Shown: positions 37,479-48,143, numbered from the stretch's first letter. The stretch is DNA of 64,000 bases from Channallabes apus (GCA_030522415.1 CM060108.1:53236452-53300451), one strand, 5' to 3'. Notes: a model not told the origin generated them from the letters alone. Numbers and translations: made by a program.

Positions 37479-38212
37479 TGTAACCCACATAAAGGTCTAT
37501 ACACGTCACAGTCTAGGTCCTTAGGAGCTGTGATGTAATGCAATAACTCACACACTAATAATTGTACTTATTACGAACTTCAGTTTATAACACAATGCAA
37601 CACATATAACAACATAGACAATACATATGGGCCCAAAGAAAATAAGAAATAAAATGTCTTTTGAAAGTCACTGTTCCTTCCTGAGAGCAGCTGCTCTTAA
37701 ACCAATCAAGATTTCAGTCCAGACTTCAAAAATAAAGTCAAACCCAAAGGGATTAATATAAGTGCACTTTTGAAGTAACTCACGAAGGTGTCAACCAGAG
37801 TGACTGACACAACCACACCGCAGACAACAGAAATCAACTGTATGGTGGGGTGGAGATTCTGGACTCAAGCTGGGAGGCTCGCCATCACATTCACAGATCA
37901 GCCTTTGTGGATGAAAGCTGGTAATCTCTCCAACTCATCAAAAGACCTGACCAAGGAATGCTGTCATTTACCACATTAACTTCACTGCATCTGTATTCAT
38001 CCAAGTTCTTTATCTTCCTTTTATCATCACTACTTTATACAAAGCTGTGCTCCATGCTCCGTGTGTCAGCTCTGTAACGACACACCCCTCTAAAGCATCA
38101 CACTTCCTGTCTCTCCAAAAATAAAGCGCCACTTTTCAAAATAAAACCAACCATGCATATAAATAAAAAAAACATTGCAAAAATAATTTTAACCCTTATC
38201 GGATGGGTTACA
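37479..38212 (-). repeat. Gypsy 3' LTR (734 bp)
   Basis: It runs TGTAACCC to GGGTTACA with perfect short terminal inverted repeats and is nearly identical to 41986-42719; two differences were noted by eye (ggggtgg/ggtgtgg; ctcatc/ctcgtc). The flanking 4-mer 'tatt' occurs at 37475-37478 and 42720-42723. In element (-) sense a TATAAAG box lies near 38030-38036. Confidence 0.95.
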
Positions 38213-38242
38213 CACTCCCCTTCTGAACTAACATGAGTCCCT

Positions 38243-41200
38243 TCATGTTCTAGTCTCAAAAGAAGAGGCTCCTTCAAAAGTTTCAACTAAGGCTTGGTTA
38301 AAACCATCAAGAATAGTCTGTGCAAATAAGATCAAGGGTTTGCCTAATTGTGGATAAGTGAACTTAGCAGGTGGTTTCCTTAAACGATCAGACCTGCGTA
38401 TTTGGTCAACTATCTCATTGCCATTAGAGCTAAGATCGACTACCTCTGATGAAGTAGGATTTTGCTCTATAGGTCTGTCTAATTTGGTGATTTGTCTCTG
38501 TTCAGTTTCAGGTGTCTGTTCGATTCTCTCAATGCTCTCTGAGGAAAATGGGTCAATAACTGAATCCGTCTGGTCTTCATCTCTTTCAATTTCAGGTTCT
38601 AATTCAGTTGATGTCGCATCCTGTGAGTGTCCAGTCAGATTTTCCTCTTCCACAGATTGGTCCAAGACTGCTGATAAGTTTTCTGGTAAATTTTCCAGGA
38701 AAGGTTCTGACTTAGCACTAGATTTAGACTCTTCCTGCTGGAAACTGTGTGGTTTGATAATTCTAGTAGTAGTCTCGATTTGTGTAGGATAGAACCTTGA
38801 ATTATAATCGTCATCATCAGAATCAGGAGGATTTTCATCTGAAGGTACATGAGCTTGCTTTGGTTTTGGTTTTGCAATTTTCTTTGGTCTTACGGTTTCC
38901 TCATTCTCTTCAGATAAAAATCCACAAGGGAGTAATAGATCACGGTGCAATGTGCGCAATGGCCCATCTTGACCATCAGGACATACCGTATATACAGGCA
39001 TCTCTCCAGCCTTCTTTTGGACAACGTATATGGTAGACTCCCAACGATCAGCCAATTTGTGTTTGCCTCGAAAACGGAGGTTACGCACAAGCACTCGGTC
39101 GCCTATATCAAGAGTTGACTCTCTTACTCGCATGTCAAATCTCCTCTTGTTTTTGTCGGCAACTTTCTTTGCATTAACCATTGCCAATCGGTAACTTTCT
39201 TTAAGATAAGTCTTAAGGTTCCTCACGTACTGTGAGTGAGTTGTTACTGAACCTTCTTTTACTGGAAGACCAAGGGCAATGTCAATAGGCAATCTCGGTT
39301 GTCTCCCAAACATTAGCTCGTAGGGTGAGAACCCTGTAACCTCATTCCTCGTACAATTGTATGCGTGAGTGAGGGGTCGGACATAATCTCGCCATTTGGA
39401 CTTCTCATCGTCTTTTAAGGTGCCCAACATGCTTAACAATGTACGGTTATACCGCTCTACGGGATTACCCCGAGGGTGGTAAGGACTTGTTCTTACTTTT
39501 CTGGTGCCAACCAGGGCGCAAAGCTCTTTAATAACCTGTGACTCGAAGTCGCGGCCTTGGTCACTGTGAAGACGCTCTGGGAACCCGTAATGAACCAAAA
39601 ACTGCTCCCAGAGGGTTCTAGCTACAGTTAAAGCTTTTTGGTCTCGGGTAGGAATGGCTACCGCGTATTTAGTAAAATGGTCTGTGATGACCAAAATGTC
39701 TCTAGTATGATGGCTGTCTGGTTCAATGGACAAAAAATCCATACAAACTAGTTCCAGAGGGCGGCTAGTCTGTATATTGACCAAGGGCGCGGCCCTTTCA
39801 GGTTGTCCTTTTCTTTTAACGCACCTAGGACAAGTTTTTATTTTTGACTCGACATCAGATGCCATTTTGGGCCAATAGAACCGGGATCTCACCAATTCGA
39901 GAGTTCTTTCACATCCTAAATGACCCATTTCATTGTGTAAACTGTGTAGTACAGGGGCCCTTAAGGTTTTAGGCAGGATAAGCTGGTAAACTACCTGATT
40001 GTCACATTTCCTTTTCCTGTATAACAGATTGTCCTTTGTTTCAAAACGACTCATCTCTTTGAGCATTAGAAAAAGTTCTGGAGATTTCATTTCTGTGGAG
40101 GCAGATTCTCCTGATTCATATAACTTTAGGACAGCACCAATTACAGGGTCTGCTTGCTGCATTTTTGCTATTTCTTCCTTGCTGTAATTAGGGATTGTAG
40201 ATAGACCATTAAAAATGTCCATGTCATCTCCAAAGTTTGAAGGAATAGCGTCAGGATGTACTGCAAGTGACTCAATGTAACATTGAGACAGATCTGGTTC
40301 ATTTTGAGTGATCATGGCATGATATTGGCATGTGGCTTGGACAACCTCTACTGAAGCTAGATGATGGGAAGTGAACTCATGAATCCTTTTAATCTCCTCT
40401 TTTGATGTTTCGTCATTCGCCAGCTCACCATGAGGCCTTCTGGACAAACCATCTGCATCCTGGTTTTGCTTTCCTGCACGATATTTGATGTCAAAAGTGA
40501 ATGTGGACAGGGCTGCTAACCAGCGGTAACTTGCGGCATCTAATTTCGCTTTGGTGAAAATGTAGCGAAGGGGATTGTTGTCAGTTACTACTGTAAAAAC
40601 ATTCCCATACAAATAATCATGGAATTTATCCGTTATAGCCCATTTGAGGGCTAAAAACTCCAGCTTATGTGCTGGGTAACGGGATTCACATTGGGAAAGA
40701 CCCCTACTTGCATAAGCTATAACGCGGGCCTGCCCGTCCTGTTCTTGGTACAATGCCGCACCCAGACCCGTGGTGCTGGCATCGGTATGAAGTGTATAGG
40801 GCCGACTGGGGTCTGCGAACCCCAAGACAGGGGACGAGGTCAACTTGTTAATTATGTCCTCGAAAGCATTCTGACATATCTGCGTCCACCGATCTCCAAA
40901 AGGTTCCTTAGGGTTATGGTACTTGGCAGTTAGATTGACCACCCTTGATCCTTTACGAATGGGAGGATAGCCAGCTGTGAGGTTAGTCAGAGGACCCAAA
41001 GATTTTACTACAGCGGCTGCAGGAGGTAGTAAGCTATCAACAATTTTCCTTACAAGCTGTGCACTGGAAACAGTGGGGTCGGCCAAGTGACATTCAATGC
41101 TGTTTCTCCAAGTTTCATAGTCAACTTCGTAATTTGGGCAGGGAAATCGGCCAGAAAAGGGTCTGAGTTTAGCAGGCACATGTATCTGAGAGGTGAGATC

Positions 41201-41884
41201 TGTGGTTCTAACAATGTGCTCAACCACTACACGCTGCACTTCAGGTGGGTTCAGATGGTCGAGAGACGGTGAAAAAGAAGATGCTGATTCCTTAAATTTT
41301 GGTATAGCAGTTGCTGGTGATTTAGAATTAAAACTTGATCGGTCAAAAGTGGGATTTGGATCTATAGTAACTGAGCCTACAGCCTCTGAGGAAAGGGTCT
41401 CTTCAGGACGTACTATGAGTGGTTCTTGGGTTACTTCCAACTGCTCGTGTTGACAAAACTCCCCAACGACTTCTGCAATTCTAGCTAATTCATCACGTAC
41501 AATATATTCAAAAGGTTTCCCAGTGAGCTTGGCAACATTCTTAAGGTCTGACAGGAAGTTTGTAGTGAGACCTGTGCCCTTCTTATTAGAGTATACACTA
41601 GCTAAGGCTTCAATGTGAAAAACAACATCTCTGTCTGAATCACTTGTTCTATCAAGGGGTAAATCCTTTTCAAGTATCTTTAAAGCAGCACCTGATGTAT
41701 ACTCCACAATAGTTTTGCCATTAAACTCAGAGGTTTGTTCTGAAACCTTCATTACTCGATCAAAAGACCCAAACGTCCCCAAAAACTCGTAAAGCTCTTC
41801 ATCCAAGACCGTATTAGTTGATCCCGTAACAACAAGGGAGTTTGGAACCTTAATGCTTTCAATCTCAATCACATCCATTTTCAT
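38243..41884 (-). CDS. Gag-RNase H-integrase fusion protein of gypsy element
   Basis: A single 1213-codon frame starts at ATG 41884, just inside the 5' LTR. Residues 1-140 resemble the N-terminal Gag region shared with PNMA-type proteins; residues 238-298 are a capsid N-lobe (LRPFSGRFPCP, VDYETWRNSIE). At about residue 300 the frame jumps to the end of the RT connection region (NLTAGYPPIRKG). An RNase H domain follows (363-480) with acidic residues D368, E409, D435 and D478. The integrase has an HHCC finger (H650, H655, C685, C688), a D716, D775, E810 catalytic triad with D-35-E spacing, and a conserved PYELMFGRQPRLP segment. An acidic Glu/Ser-rich tail ends at 1213. The rest of capsid, the nucleocapsid knuckle, protease and RT (no YxDD) are missing. 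The join is in frame. Confidence 0.92.
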   Translation of the reverse strand: MKMDVIEIESIKVPNSLVVTGSTNTVLDEELYEFLGTFGSFDRVMKVSEQTSEFNGKTIVEYTSGAALKILEKDLPLDRTSDSDRDVVFHIEALASVYSNKKGTGLTTNFLSDLKNVAKLTGKPFEYIVRDELARIAEVVGEFCQHEQLEVTQEPLIVRPEETLSSEAVGSVTIDPNPTFDRSSFNSKSPATAIPKFKESASSFSPSLDHLNPPEVQRVVVEHIVRTTDLTSQIHVPAKLRPFSGRFPCPNYEVDYETWRNSIECHLADPTVSSAQLVRKIVDSLLPPAAAVVKSLGPLTNLTAGYPPIRKGSRVVNLTAKYHNPKEPFGDRWTQICQNAFEDIINKLTSSPVLGFADPSRPYTLHTDASTTGLGAALYQEQDGQARVIAYASRGLSQCESRYPAHKLEFLALKWAITDKFHDYLYGNVFTVVTDNNPLRYIFTKAKLDAASYRWLAALSTFTFDIKYRAGKQNQDADGLSRRPHGELANDETSKEEIKRIHEFTSHHLASVEVVQATCQYHAMITQNEPDLSQCYIESLAVHPDAIPSNFGDDMDIFNGLSTIPNYSKEEIAKMQQADPVIGAVLKLYESGESASTEMKSPELFLMLKEMSRFETKDNLLYRKRKCDNQVVYQLILPKTLRAPVLHSLHNEMGHLGCERTLELVRSRFYWPKMASDVESKIKTCPRCVKRKGQPERAAPLVNIQTSRPLELVCMDFLSIEPDSHHTRDILVITDHFTKYAVAIPTRDQKALTVARTLWEQFLVHYGFPERLHSDQGRDFESQVIKELCALVGTRKVRTSPYHPRGNPVERYNRTLLSMLGTLKDDEKSKWRDYVRPLTHAYNCTRNEVTGFSPYELMFGRQPRLPIDIALGLPVKEGSVTTHSQYVRNLKTYLKESYRLAMVNAKKVADKNKRRFDMRVRESTLDIGDRVLVRNLRFRGKHKLADRWESTIYVVQKKAGEMPVYTVCPDGQDGPLRTLHRDLLLPCGFLSEENEETVRPKKIAKPKPKQAHVPSDENPPDSDDDDYNSRFYPTQIETTTRIIKPHSFQQEESKSSAKSEPFLENLPENLSAVLDQSVEEENLTGHSQDATSTELEPEIERDEDQTDSVIDPFSSESIERIEQTPETEQRQITKLDRPIEQNPTSSEVVDLSSNGNEIVDQIRRSDRLRKPPAKFTYPQLGKPLILFAQTILDGFNQALVETFEGASSFETRT

Positions 41885-41985
41885 GTAACTTTAACAATTA
41901 CCAATTAGAGTGTAAATTAATGGTCATAAGATTTCAGTGTTATTGCCTACTTCAAAGCTCCTGGCTGGCTCGCCACGTTTTACCG

Positions 41986-42719
41986 TGTAACCCACATAAA
42001 GGTCTATACACGTCACAGTCTAGGTCCTTAGGAGCTGTGATGTAATGCAATAACTCACACACTAATAATTGTACTTATTACGAACTTCAGTTTATAACAC
42101 AATGCAACACATATAACAACATAGACAATACATATGGGCCCAAAGAAAATAAGAAATAAAATGTCTTTTGAAAGTCACTGTTCCTTCCTGAGAGCAGCTG
42201 CTCTTAAACCAATCAAGATTTCAGTCCAGACTTCAAAAATAAAGTCAAACCCAAAGGGATTAATATAAGTGCACTTTTGAAGTAACTCACGAAGGTGTCA
42301 ACCAGAGTGACTGACACAACCACACCGCAGACAACAGAAATCAACTGTATGGTGGTGTGGAGATTCTGGACTCAAGCTGGGAGGCTCGCCATCACATTCA
42401 CAGATCAGCCTTTGTGGATGAAAGCTGGTAATCTCTCCAACTCGTCAAAAGACCTGACCAAGGAATGCTGTCATTTACCACATTAACTTCACTGCATCTG
42501 TATTCATCCAAGTTCTTTATCTTCCTTTTATCATCACTACTTTATACAAAGCTGTGCTCCATGCTCCGTGTGTCAGCTCTGTAACGACACACCCCTCTAA
42601 AGCATCACACTTCCTGTCTCTCCAAAAATAAAGCGCCACTTTTCAAAATAAAACCAACCATGCATATAAATAAAAAAAACATTGCAAAAATAATTTTAAC
42701 CCTTATCGGATGGGTTACA
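41986..42719 (-). repeat. Gypsy 5' LTR (734 bp)
   Basis: Direct repeat of 37479-38212 with the same TG...CA ends. In element sense it precedes the candidate primer-binding site. Confidence 0.95.
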
Positions 42720-43910
42720 TATTCATTAAAAAAAGTAATTTTTCTAAATCAAAGTGACAAAAACCCTACTCTAAGGCGAATAAATGTAGTTTACGATTTG
42801 GGACATTATTTAATACAATATTTATTACAAAAAAAGGATTTTTCTCTCTCTGTAAATCACACTGCTATACAGTTAAACGAGGCACTGAATGCTGTCTGTC
42901 ACTATTTATAATCATTTATGTTCATAACTCTATGGTAGTTAATGCCATATACAATGTGTAATGTTTTATATAGACAGTTTAAAACAATTAAAACAGCAGC
43001 AGCATGATAGTTTTATAAAGTAGACTATACAGTAGGTTCATAGAGTCTGTATTAAGGGCTTCATGTTCACTAGAGGAAACAGCTGGTGTGATGAGGGTGA
43101 ACACAGTGAAGATGTAACTGATTAATCCCTCATGACATTTTGTAAAAACTGTATTTATGAGAAAGGACTGCACTGATGCAGATATAACAATTTATCATAA
43201 ACACACACCTTGGCTTAATCCTCCCCCTGTGATGGCGAATTGAAGACCCGCTGAAAGACGGTGAGGAGGCGAAGTCTGCCGACACTTACATATCAAATTT
43301 AAAGGGGACGATGAGGGGGGACCAGCAATTTGTGTGAAGTTTATGGAGAATTATTAGGGGGGCTGAGTACAAATGTGGCCTAGCAAAACGCCTAGCGACG
43401 CGCTGTCTGTAGCGCTGATGTATACTTAAAACATGCTGTCAATCAAAAAAGAGTTCCGCCATTTAAACACCTCCTCCAATCATCATGCAGCAGCCCAGCG
43501 TCCTGTCCCGCCCACTGCTCCATTCACCCCCAGAGAAGCTCAGCGTCTGTGGAAGTGATGATTTTGGTGCATTTATCCAATTACCGTCCAGCTTTTCTGC
43601 AGTGAATAAAGCTAGTCTGTGCTGCCCCATAGCGCTCCAGTGAAGCTGGGCTTCAGGAGGGTTTAACACGCTGTGCTGCATGGAAATGTATGACAAGAAA
43701 ATCGCGTCAAACAATCTACAATAAATACCTGATCCTGAACGAGCTAGTCATGAAGCTGAACACGTTCTAGTGCACTTTTTTTAAAACCAATATAAATACC
43801 ACAGTGTATATATGAGCATTTATTTTCTGACATAGTAGAAGAGGCGGAGCTTCCCTTGTAGTCTTAGAGCAGCCGCCACTGATGCACATGGTGCAGGAAA
43901 TGAGTGGTAC

Positions 43911-44045
43911 CTGGGGTTTGGAATTATTTTTCTCACACCACTGCTCAAAGCATTTCTCTGCAGCTTTCAGTTCCAGTTCACCTGTCTTTTTGCAGTAAAC
44001 TCTGATGCGTTTCTCAGAAAAGTGCTCAGGTAGCAGTGTGGATAC
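43911..44045 (-). CDS. samhd1: SAMHD1-like, penultimate coding exon
   Basis: The acceptor is 'tcttttacag', the donor CCCCAG|GTACCA; 45 codons, phase 0 at both ends. It encodes VSTLLPEHFSEKRIRVYCKK, matching human [20 protein letters not shown], and then FEQWCEKNNSKPQ. This is part of the C-terminal lobe needed for tetramer formation. The hAT right end lies 30 bases after its donor, and an L2 fragment begins about 22 bases before its acceptor. Confidence 0.92.
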
Positions 44046-44067
44046 CTGTAAAAGACACATCAAAAAC

Positions 44068-45428
44068 ACTAATCACAGAAACCTGGATTAAACAGGACGA
44101 GTATGTAGCTCTAAATGAAGCTAGTCCTCCTGGATACAGCTACATACACCAGCCTCGGTTAACTGGTAGAGGAGGAGGCGTCGCAGTTATTTACAATGAT
44201 AATCTGTCTATCATACAAAAACACGGACACAAATTTAATTCATTTGAAATTCTCTATAGTAACATAAAAAGTGTAGCTACAAATATGAAGTCAGCTCAGT
44301 TGATCCCACTAATTGTCATTTACAGACCTCCAGGGCCGTATTCTGAATTTCTTAGTGAATTTGCGGATTTCATCTCAGACCTGGTCGTTTCTGTAGACAA
44401 AGTGTTAATTGCTGGAGATTTTAATATTCATTTTGAGAATCCAGAAGACCCTCTGAAAACAGCATTTATGTCCATACTGGACTCCGTAGGCGTAAATCAG
44501 TGTGTAGTAGGACCCACTATTTTGGTTTTAGTTTGTTGACGGTGAGGTGATTGTTTGCTTTACATCTCAGGGAGCCCTCATGTTTGTGTTTCCTTCTGGC
44601 TCTCCCTTTTAGTTATGATGTCATAGTTAGTCCTGCCGGAGGCCCTGCATGCACTCTACAGTAAATATACATTCACATTATACATTATGTGACTGTGACC
44701 ATACCTAACTGCCATCTCTCCTCTTCTTCTCTTCCTCCCCCTCTTTCTCTTTCCTCTCTCCCCCTGTCTCCCCCTTTCACTCTTTCTCTCTCTCTCTCTC
44801 TCTCTCTGTCGAGCTACACATGTCATCCCTGAGATGCCAGTGATCCAGACTCCCTCTGCCCTCCGGACCTGTCTGACCCATTCTGGTGCCCCGCTTCTGC
44901 TTGGAGATCTCATCACATGGATGCCCCGTGTGACTCTTGGGATGCATCTGGTGTCTGGTGACGGTTTCACTTTACCATGAAGACGGTTCTGGCCTCGACT
45001 GGTGTTGACAACTGTTTCTCTGAGGACTTGACTTGGCTGCAGTTGCTCGATAGTTCAAGACTGGAACTTCCTATAAGTCTACCTGAGTCTCCAATAACTA
45101 CCTGGATTTTAACATCAATTAACATCAACTGTTATACTGAACTGCCTGCCACCTAACACACTGTATAAATGCAGATAATTTCCTGCTATCTGTTTCACCC
45201 AGATGATGGTTTCGCTGTTGAGTCTGGTTCCTCTCAAGGTTTCTTCCTATTACCATCTCAAGGAGTTTTTCCTTGCCATTGTCGCCCTTGGCTTGCTCAC
45301 CAGGGACTATCTGAACATTCTGATTCATACACATTCACATTCCATACAAACTTAAATAATACTTTTGATTGAGTAAAGCTGCTTTGTGCCAATGACAATT
45401 GTTAAAAGCACTATACAAATAAAACTTT
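44068..45428 (+). mobile_element. L2 copy with internal deletion (endonuclease joined to 3' UTR)
   Basis: A frame with ITETWIKQDEYVALNE, GRGGGVAVIYND, YRPPGPYSEFLSEFADFISD and AGDFNIHFENPEDP (endonuclease residues) runs to about 44519, then jumps into the 3' UTR at 'ttgttgacggtgaggtg', deleting the whole RT. It ends in the usual L2 3' end at 45425. Confidence 0.85.
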
Positions 45429-46147
45429 ATACATTATACAATGTCTAATGTGAATGTATATTTACTGTAGAGTGCAAGCAGGGACTCTGGCAGGACTAAC
45501 TTTGACAGCATAACTAAAAGGGAGAGCCAGAAGGAAACACAAACATGAGGGGGAACTGAGATGTAAAGCAAACAATCACCTCACCGTCAACAAACCTGAG
45601 TGATCAAATGAGACTGAGGAAGACAGCATCTAAACATACCAGTTCACCATAATACTCTACGTCCATGAGTCCCCCAGATCTGCTCCTTTACCTTATGGCA
45701 AATCTATTTATAAAAATGCTTGGCTAAATAAATAGGTTTTTAGCCTAGACCTAAACACTGAGACTGTGTCTGAGTCCCGAACACTATTTGGAAGACTATT
45801 CCATAATTTTGGGGCTTTGTAAGAAAAAGCTCTGCCCCCAGCTGTAGTTTTCATAATACGTGGTACTGATAAGCAGCCTGCATCCTTTGACCGAAGTAGG
45901 CGTGGCGGATCGTAAGACACTAGCAGTTCGCTCAGATACTGCGGCGCGAGACCATTTAATGCCTTATATGTCAAGAGTAGTATTTTAAAATCAATGCGAA
46001 ATTTCACAGGGAGCCAATGCAGTGAAGATAGGATAGGGGTGATGTGCTCATATCTTCTGGTTCTAGTGAGGACTCTCGCTGCTGCATTCTGGACTAGCTG
46101 AAGCTTGTTTATGCACCTAACTGAACAACCAGACAGTAAAGCTGTCA
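45429..46147 (-). mobile_element. L2 RT C-terminus and partial 3' UTR, inverted
   Basis: An open - frame (46148-45708) encodes the RT C-terminal region ([36 protein letters not shown]) nearly identical to 28610-29040. The 3' UTR follows but stops at 45429, where the + oriented copy ends, so the two pieces converge tail to tail. Confidence 0.85.
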
Positions 46148-46149
46148 AA

Positions 46150-46530
46150 CACAGGGGTGCAGCATCATACTGTGGAGATGGTAATGTTTAAAATTCAACA
46201 AGACCCTGACCCAAAGCATAACACCAAGACATAACACAAAGCAACATAGGAATAGCTTCAGAACAACTCTGAATCTGTCCTGGAGCGGCCCAGTGGGAGT
46301 CCAAAGCTGAACCCAATAGGCCATCTCTGGAGAGACCTGAAAACATCTGTGCACTAACACTGAACTACATCTTGGTGGATCTTGAATGATTCTACCAAAA
46401 ATAATGAAAGAAACTTCTAAAAGAAAGGTGTGCCAAGCTTGTAGCATGATTCTTAAGCAGACTTCCTGCTGTCACTCCTGCCAAAGGTGCTTTAACCAAG
46501 TACTAAGTGATGGGTGTGAATACAGGAAAT
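46150..46530 (+). mobile_element. Tc1 transposon 3' fragment
   Basis: 'aacaagaccctgacccaaag', 'ctgaacccaataggccatct' and 'ggtgctttaaccaagtacta' are typical of the end of the transposase and 3' terminal part of fish Tc1 elements. No frame remains. Confidence 0.65.
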
Positions 46531-46810
46531 ATTTTCACTTAATTTTTTAAATTAGGAAAATACTCCATTGTGTAGGATTGTGTGTATAATGATGAGGTAA
46601 AAATGTTTTTTAATTAATGTTAAGATGATTGTGAAGCCCAATAAAATGTTTAAACTCAAAGTGGTCTGAAGTATCATATCAGTAAAGTAAACCAGCCATT
46701 GGTAATAGCTGTTAAAGTAGACTGTTAAGTTGTTTGTGTTTTGTAAATGTAACCCACTTGATGTTTCTAAGGGTAATTGAGTTTTTTGAGAAATAACACT
46801 AAATATGTAC

Positions 46811-46915
46811 CTCTTCTTTGCGAATTTGAAAGGCTTCCTTGCGGTCCTTCTTGCTGTAGAAGTAGACATCTTCGATGGGGTTTTCCTTCTTCTTGCCATA
46901 ATCTATTCCAAACAC
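46811..46915 (-). CDS. samhd1: SAMHD1-like exon (DYGKKKENPIEDVYFY)
   Basis: Acceptor 'atctggcag', donor GTACAT; 35 codons in phase 0. VFGIDYGKKKENPIEDVYFY matches human [26 protein letters not shown] follows, before the RVYCKK exon. Confidence 0.93.
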
Positions 46916-46991
46916 CTGCCAGATCATTGATCACAATCAATCTCAAAATTCCTCAAATTATCATTCTCAAAGTGTATTTTTTTTTACATAC

Positions 46992-47066
46992 AGTGATAAT
47001 GAAATCATCAGCCTTCAGGTTAGCGCCATCAGGTTTGCACTTAACCAACTCTTCGGCCAGCTCTTT
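46992..47066 (-). CDS. samhd1: SAMHD1-like exon (KADDFIIT)
   Basis: Acceptor 'ttattttag', donor GTATGT; 25 codons, phase 0. KELAEELVKCKPDGANLKADDFIIT corresponds to the human segment ending in KAEDFIV. Confidence 0.9.
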
Positions 47067-47458
47067 CTAAAATAATAAAATAAATAAATAAATAAATAAA
47101 CAAACAAATAGATAGAAAGATTGCTTACTACAGTTAGATATTAAATGTAGCATACCATACACTGACTGGTGTTATGGGTAAACCTCATGCACCCACATAC
47201 ACTGAGATTACATCAATACCATAATCAAGTCTCAGTAAAATGCATCATGTTAGTTTGGAACAGAGAGGAATTCAGTAGAAAACTTAAAAGAATGGACATT
47301 AACTAATTGTTAAAGAAAATGCTTTAATCTCTTTTGGTTGGAATTTTTTTTTTACCAGGGTATTAGATATTATTTCCATTATAGCCATTATCATTTATTA
47401 TTATAAGGCAAAGGCTAACATGTTGGATTACACAATGTTCTTCTGTGCCATGTAGTAA

Positions 47459-47522
47459 TTAATTCAATTCAATTGTATTCATATAGTGCATGTAACAATG
47501 ATCATTGTCTCAAAGCAGCAGT
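47459..47522 (-). mobile_element. L2 3' end scrap in intron
   Basis: 'ttcaattcaattgtattcat' followed by 'catgtaacaatgatcattgt' is the inverted L2 tail and terminal hairpin region. Confidence 0.65.
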
Positions 47523-47632
47523 AATTACCCGGTTAGCCCACAAACATGAATGGTTTATTATACAAGAGCATTTGGGAAACAGCTCTCTGTGAATAAACTG
47601 ATAATGGTATGCATATAAGCAAAAGTTGTGAC

Positions 47633-47772
47633 CTTTGACTTGTTAAGGTCTATTTCAGGTTTTGTCTGTCCCACACACTTGTACAAGTTTCTGCAGATGA
47701 TGTTCTTCAGGATGGTCTGGGCTTCAGACAAGTGTGAATCAGAAGAGTGCAAGATCTGCTCAAAAACATGAT
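47633..47772 (-). CDS. samhd1: SAMHD1-like exon (RNLYKCVGQTKPE)
   Basis: Acceptor 'cctctacag', donor AAAG|GTCACA. It completes the split Asp codon, then HVFEQILHSSDSHLSEAQTI, LKNIICRNLYKCVGQTKPEI. Human has ILKQIEYRNLFKYVGETQP. Confidence 0.92.
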
Positions 47773-48027
47773 CTGTAGAGGGGGAAAGATTACATTATAA
47801 ATTATAGTTCTCATTTATTCTTTATAATGAACTTGCAAATATATCATCACTTCTATCATGAAGGAATTATTTGTTAGCTTATCAATTTATAGAATGTTAT
47901 GGCCTAGATGTTTTCAAAGAATGTTTTTGACTTTTGAAAAGGCTCTTGGTTAACTAATGCATATAATTTCACTGTTAATTGTTTAATTAATAGTCAGATC
48001 ATGCATGTTATTGGCTCATTAACTGAC

Positions 48028-48143
48028 CTGTGAGCTTGGTGTAGGCCACCATGTCATCTATGGCCTCTGACATTTTGCACATCTTTCCTTTGGATCCCTC
48101 AATCTGAATGAAAGGGTCTGCCTTCACCAAGGCCTCTGCTATC
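48028..48143 (-). CDS. samhd1: SAMHD1-like exon (AIDDMVAYTKLT)
   Basis: Acceptor 'cattgtag', donor GTCAGT. It begins with the base finishing a split Met codon and reads IAEALVKADPFIQIEGSKG, then KMSEAIDDMVAYTKLT, close to human STAIDDMEAYTKLTDN. Confidence 0.93.

Larger units (their letters stand above)
37479..42719 (-). mobile_element. Young gypsy-type LTR retrotransposon lacking protease and RT
   Basis: The complete 5241-base insertion has two 734-base LTRs, a 4-base target duplication 'tatt', a purine-rich tract (AGAAGGGGAGTG on the - strand) directly before the 3' LTR, and a TGG-containing candidate primer-binding site just inside the 5' LTR (TGGCGAGCCAGCCAGGAG, about 41962-41979). The internal region is only 3.8 kb. 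One frame covers almost all of it. It lies in the hAT, in the last SAMHD1 intron, in the same orientation as SAMHD1. Confidence 0.93.
36504..43881. mobile_element. hAT-type DNA transposon, nested host of gypsy and L2
   Basis: The left end is CAGTGGCGGCTGCT at 36504 and the right end is its exact complement at 43868-43881. The flanking 8-mers atgcacac (36496-36503) and atgcacat (43882-43889) differ at one base, as expected for a hAT target duplication. Removing the gypsy insertion leaves about 2.1 kb, which also contains an L2 scrap. No transposase frame was recognised in the remainder, so this copy is probably non-autonomous. The CpG-rich right flank (43230-43700) looks like a 5' region of fish hAT elements. 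Confidence 0.8.

Noticed and set aside
38358..38792. A 144-codon + frame opposite the gypsy coding region
   Set aside because: It is the shadow of the acidic tail of the integrase frame on the other strand.
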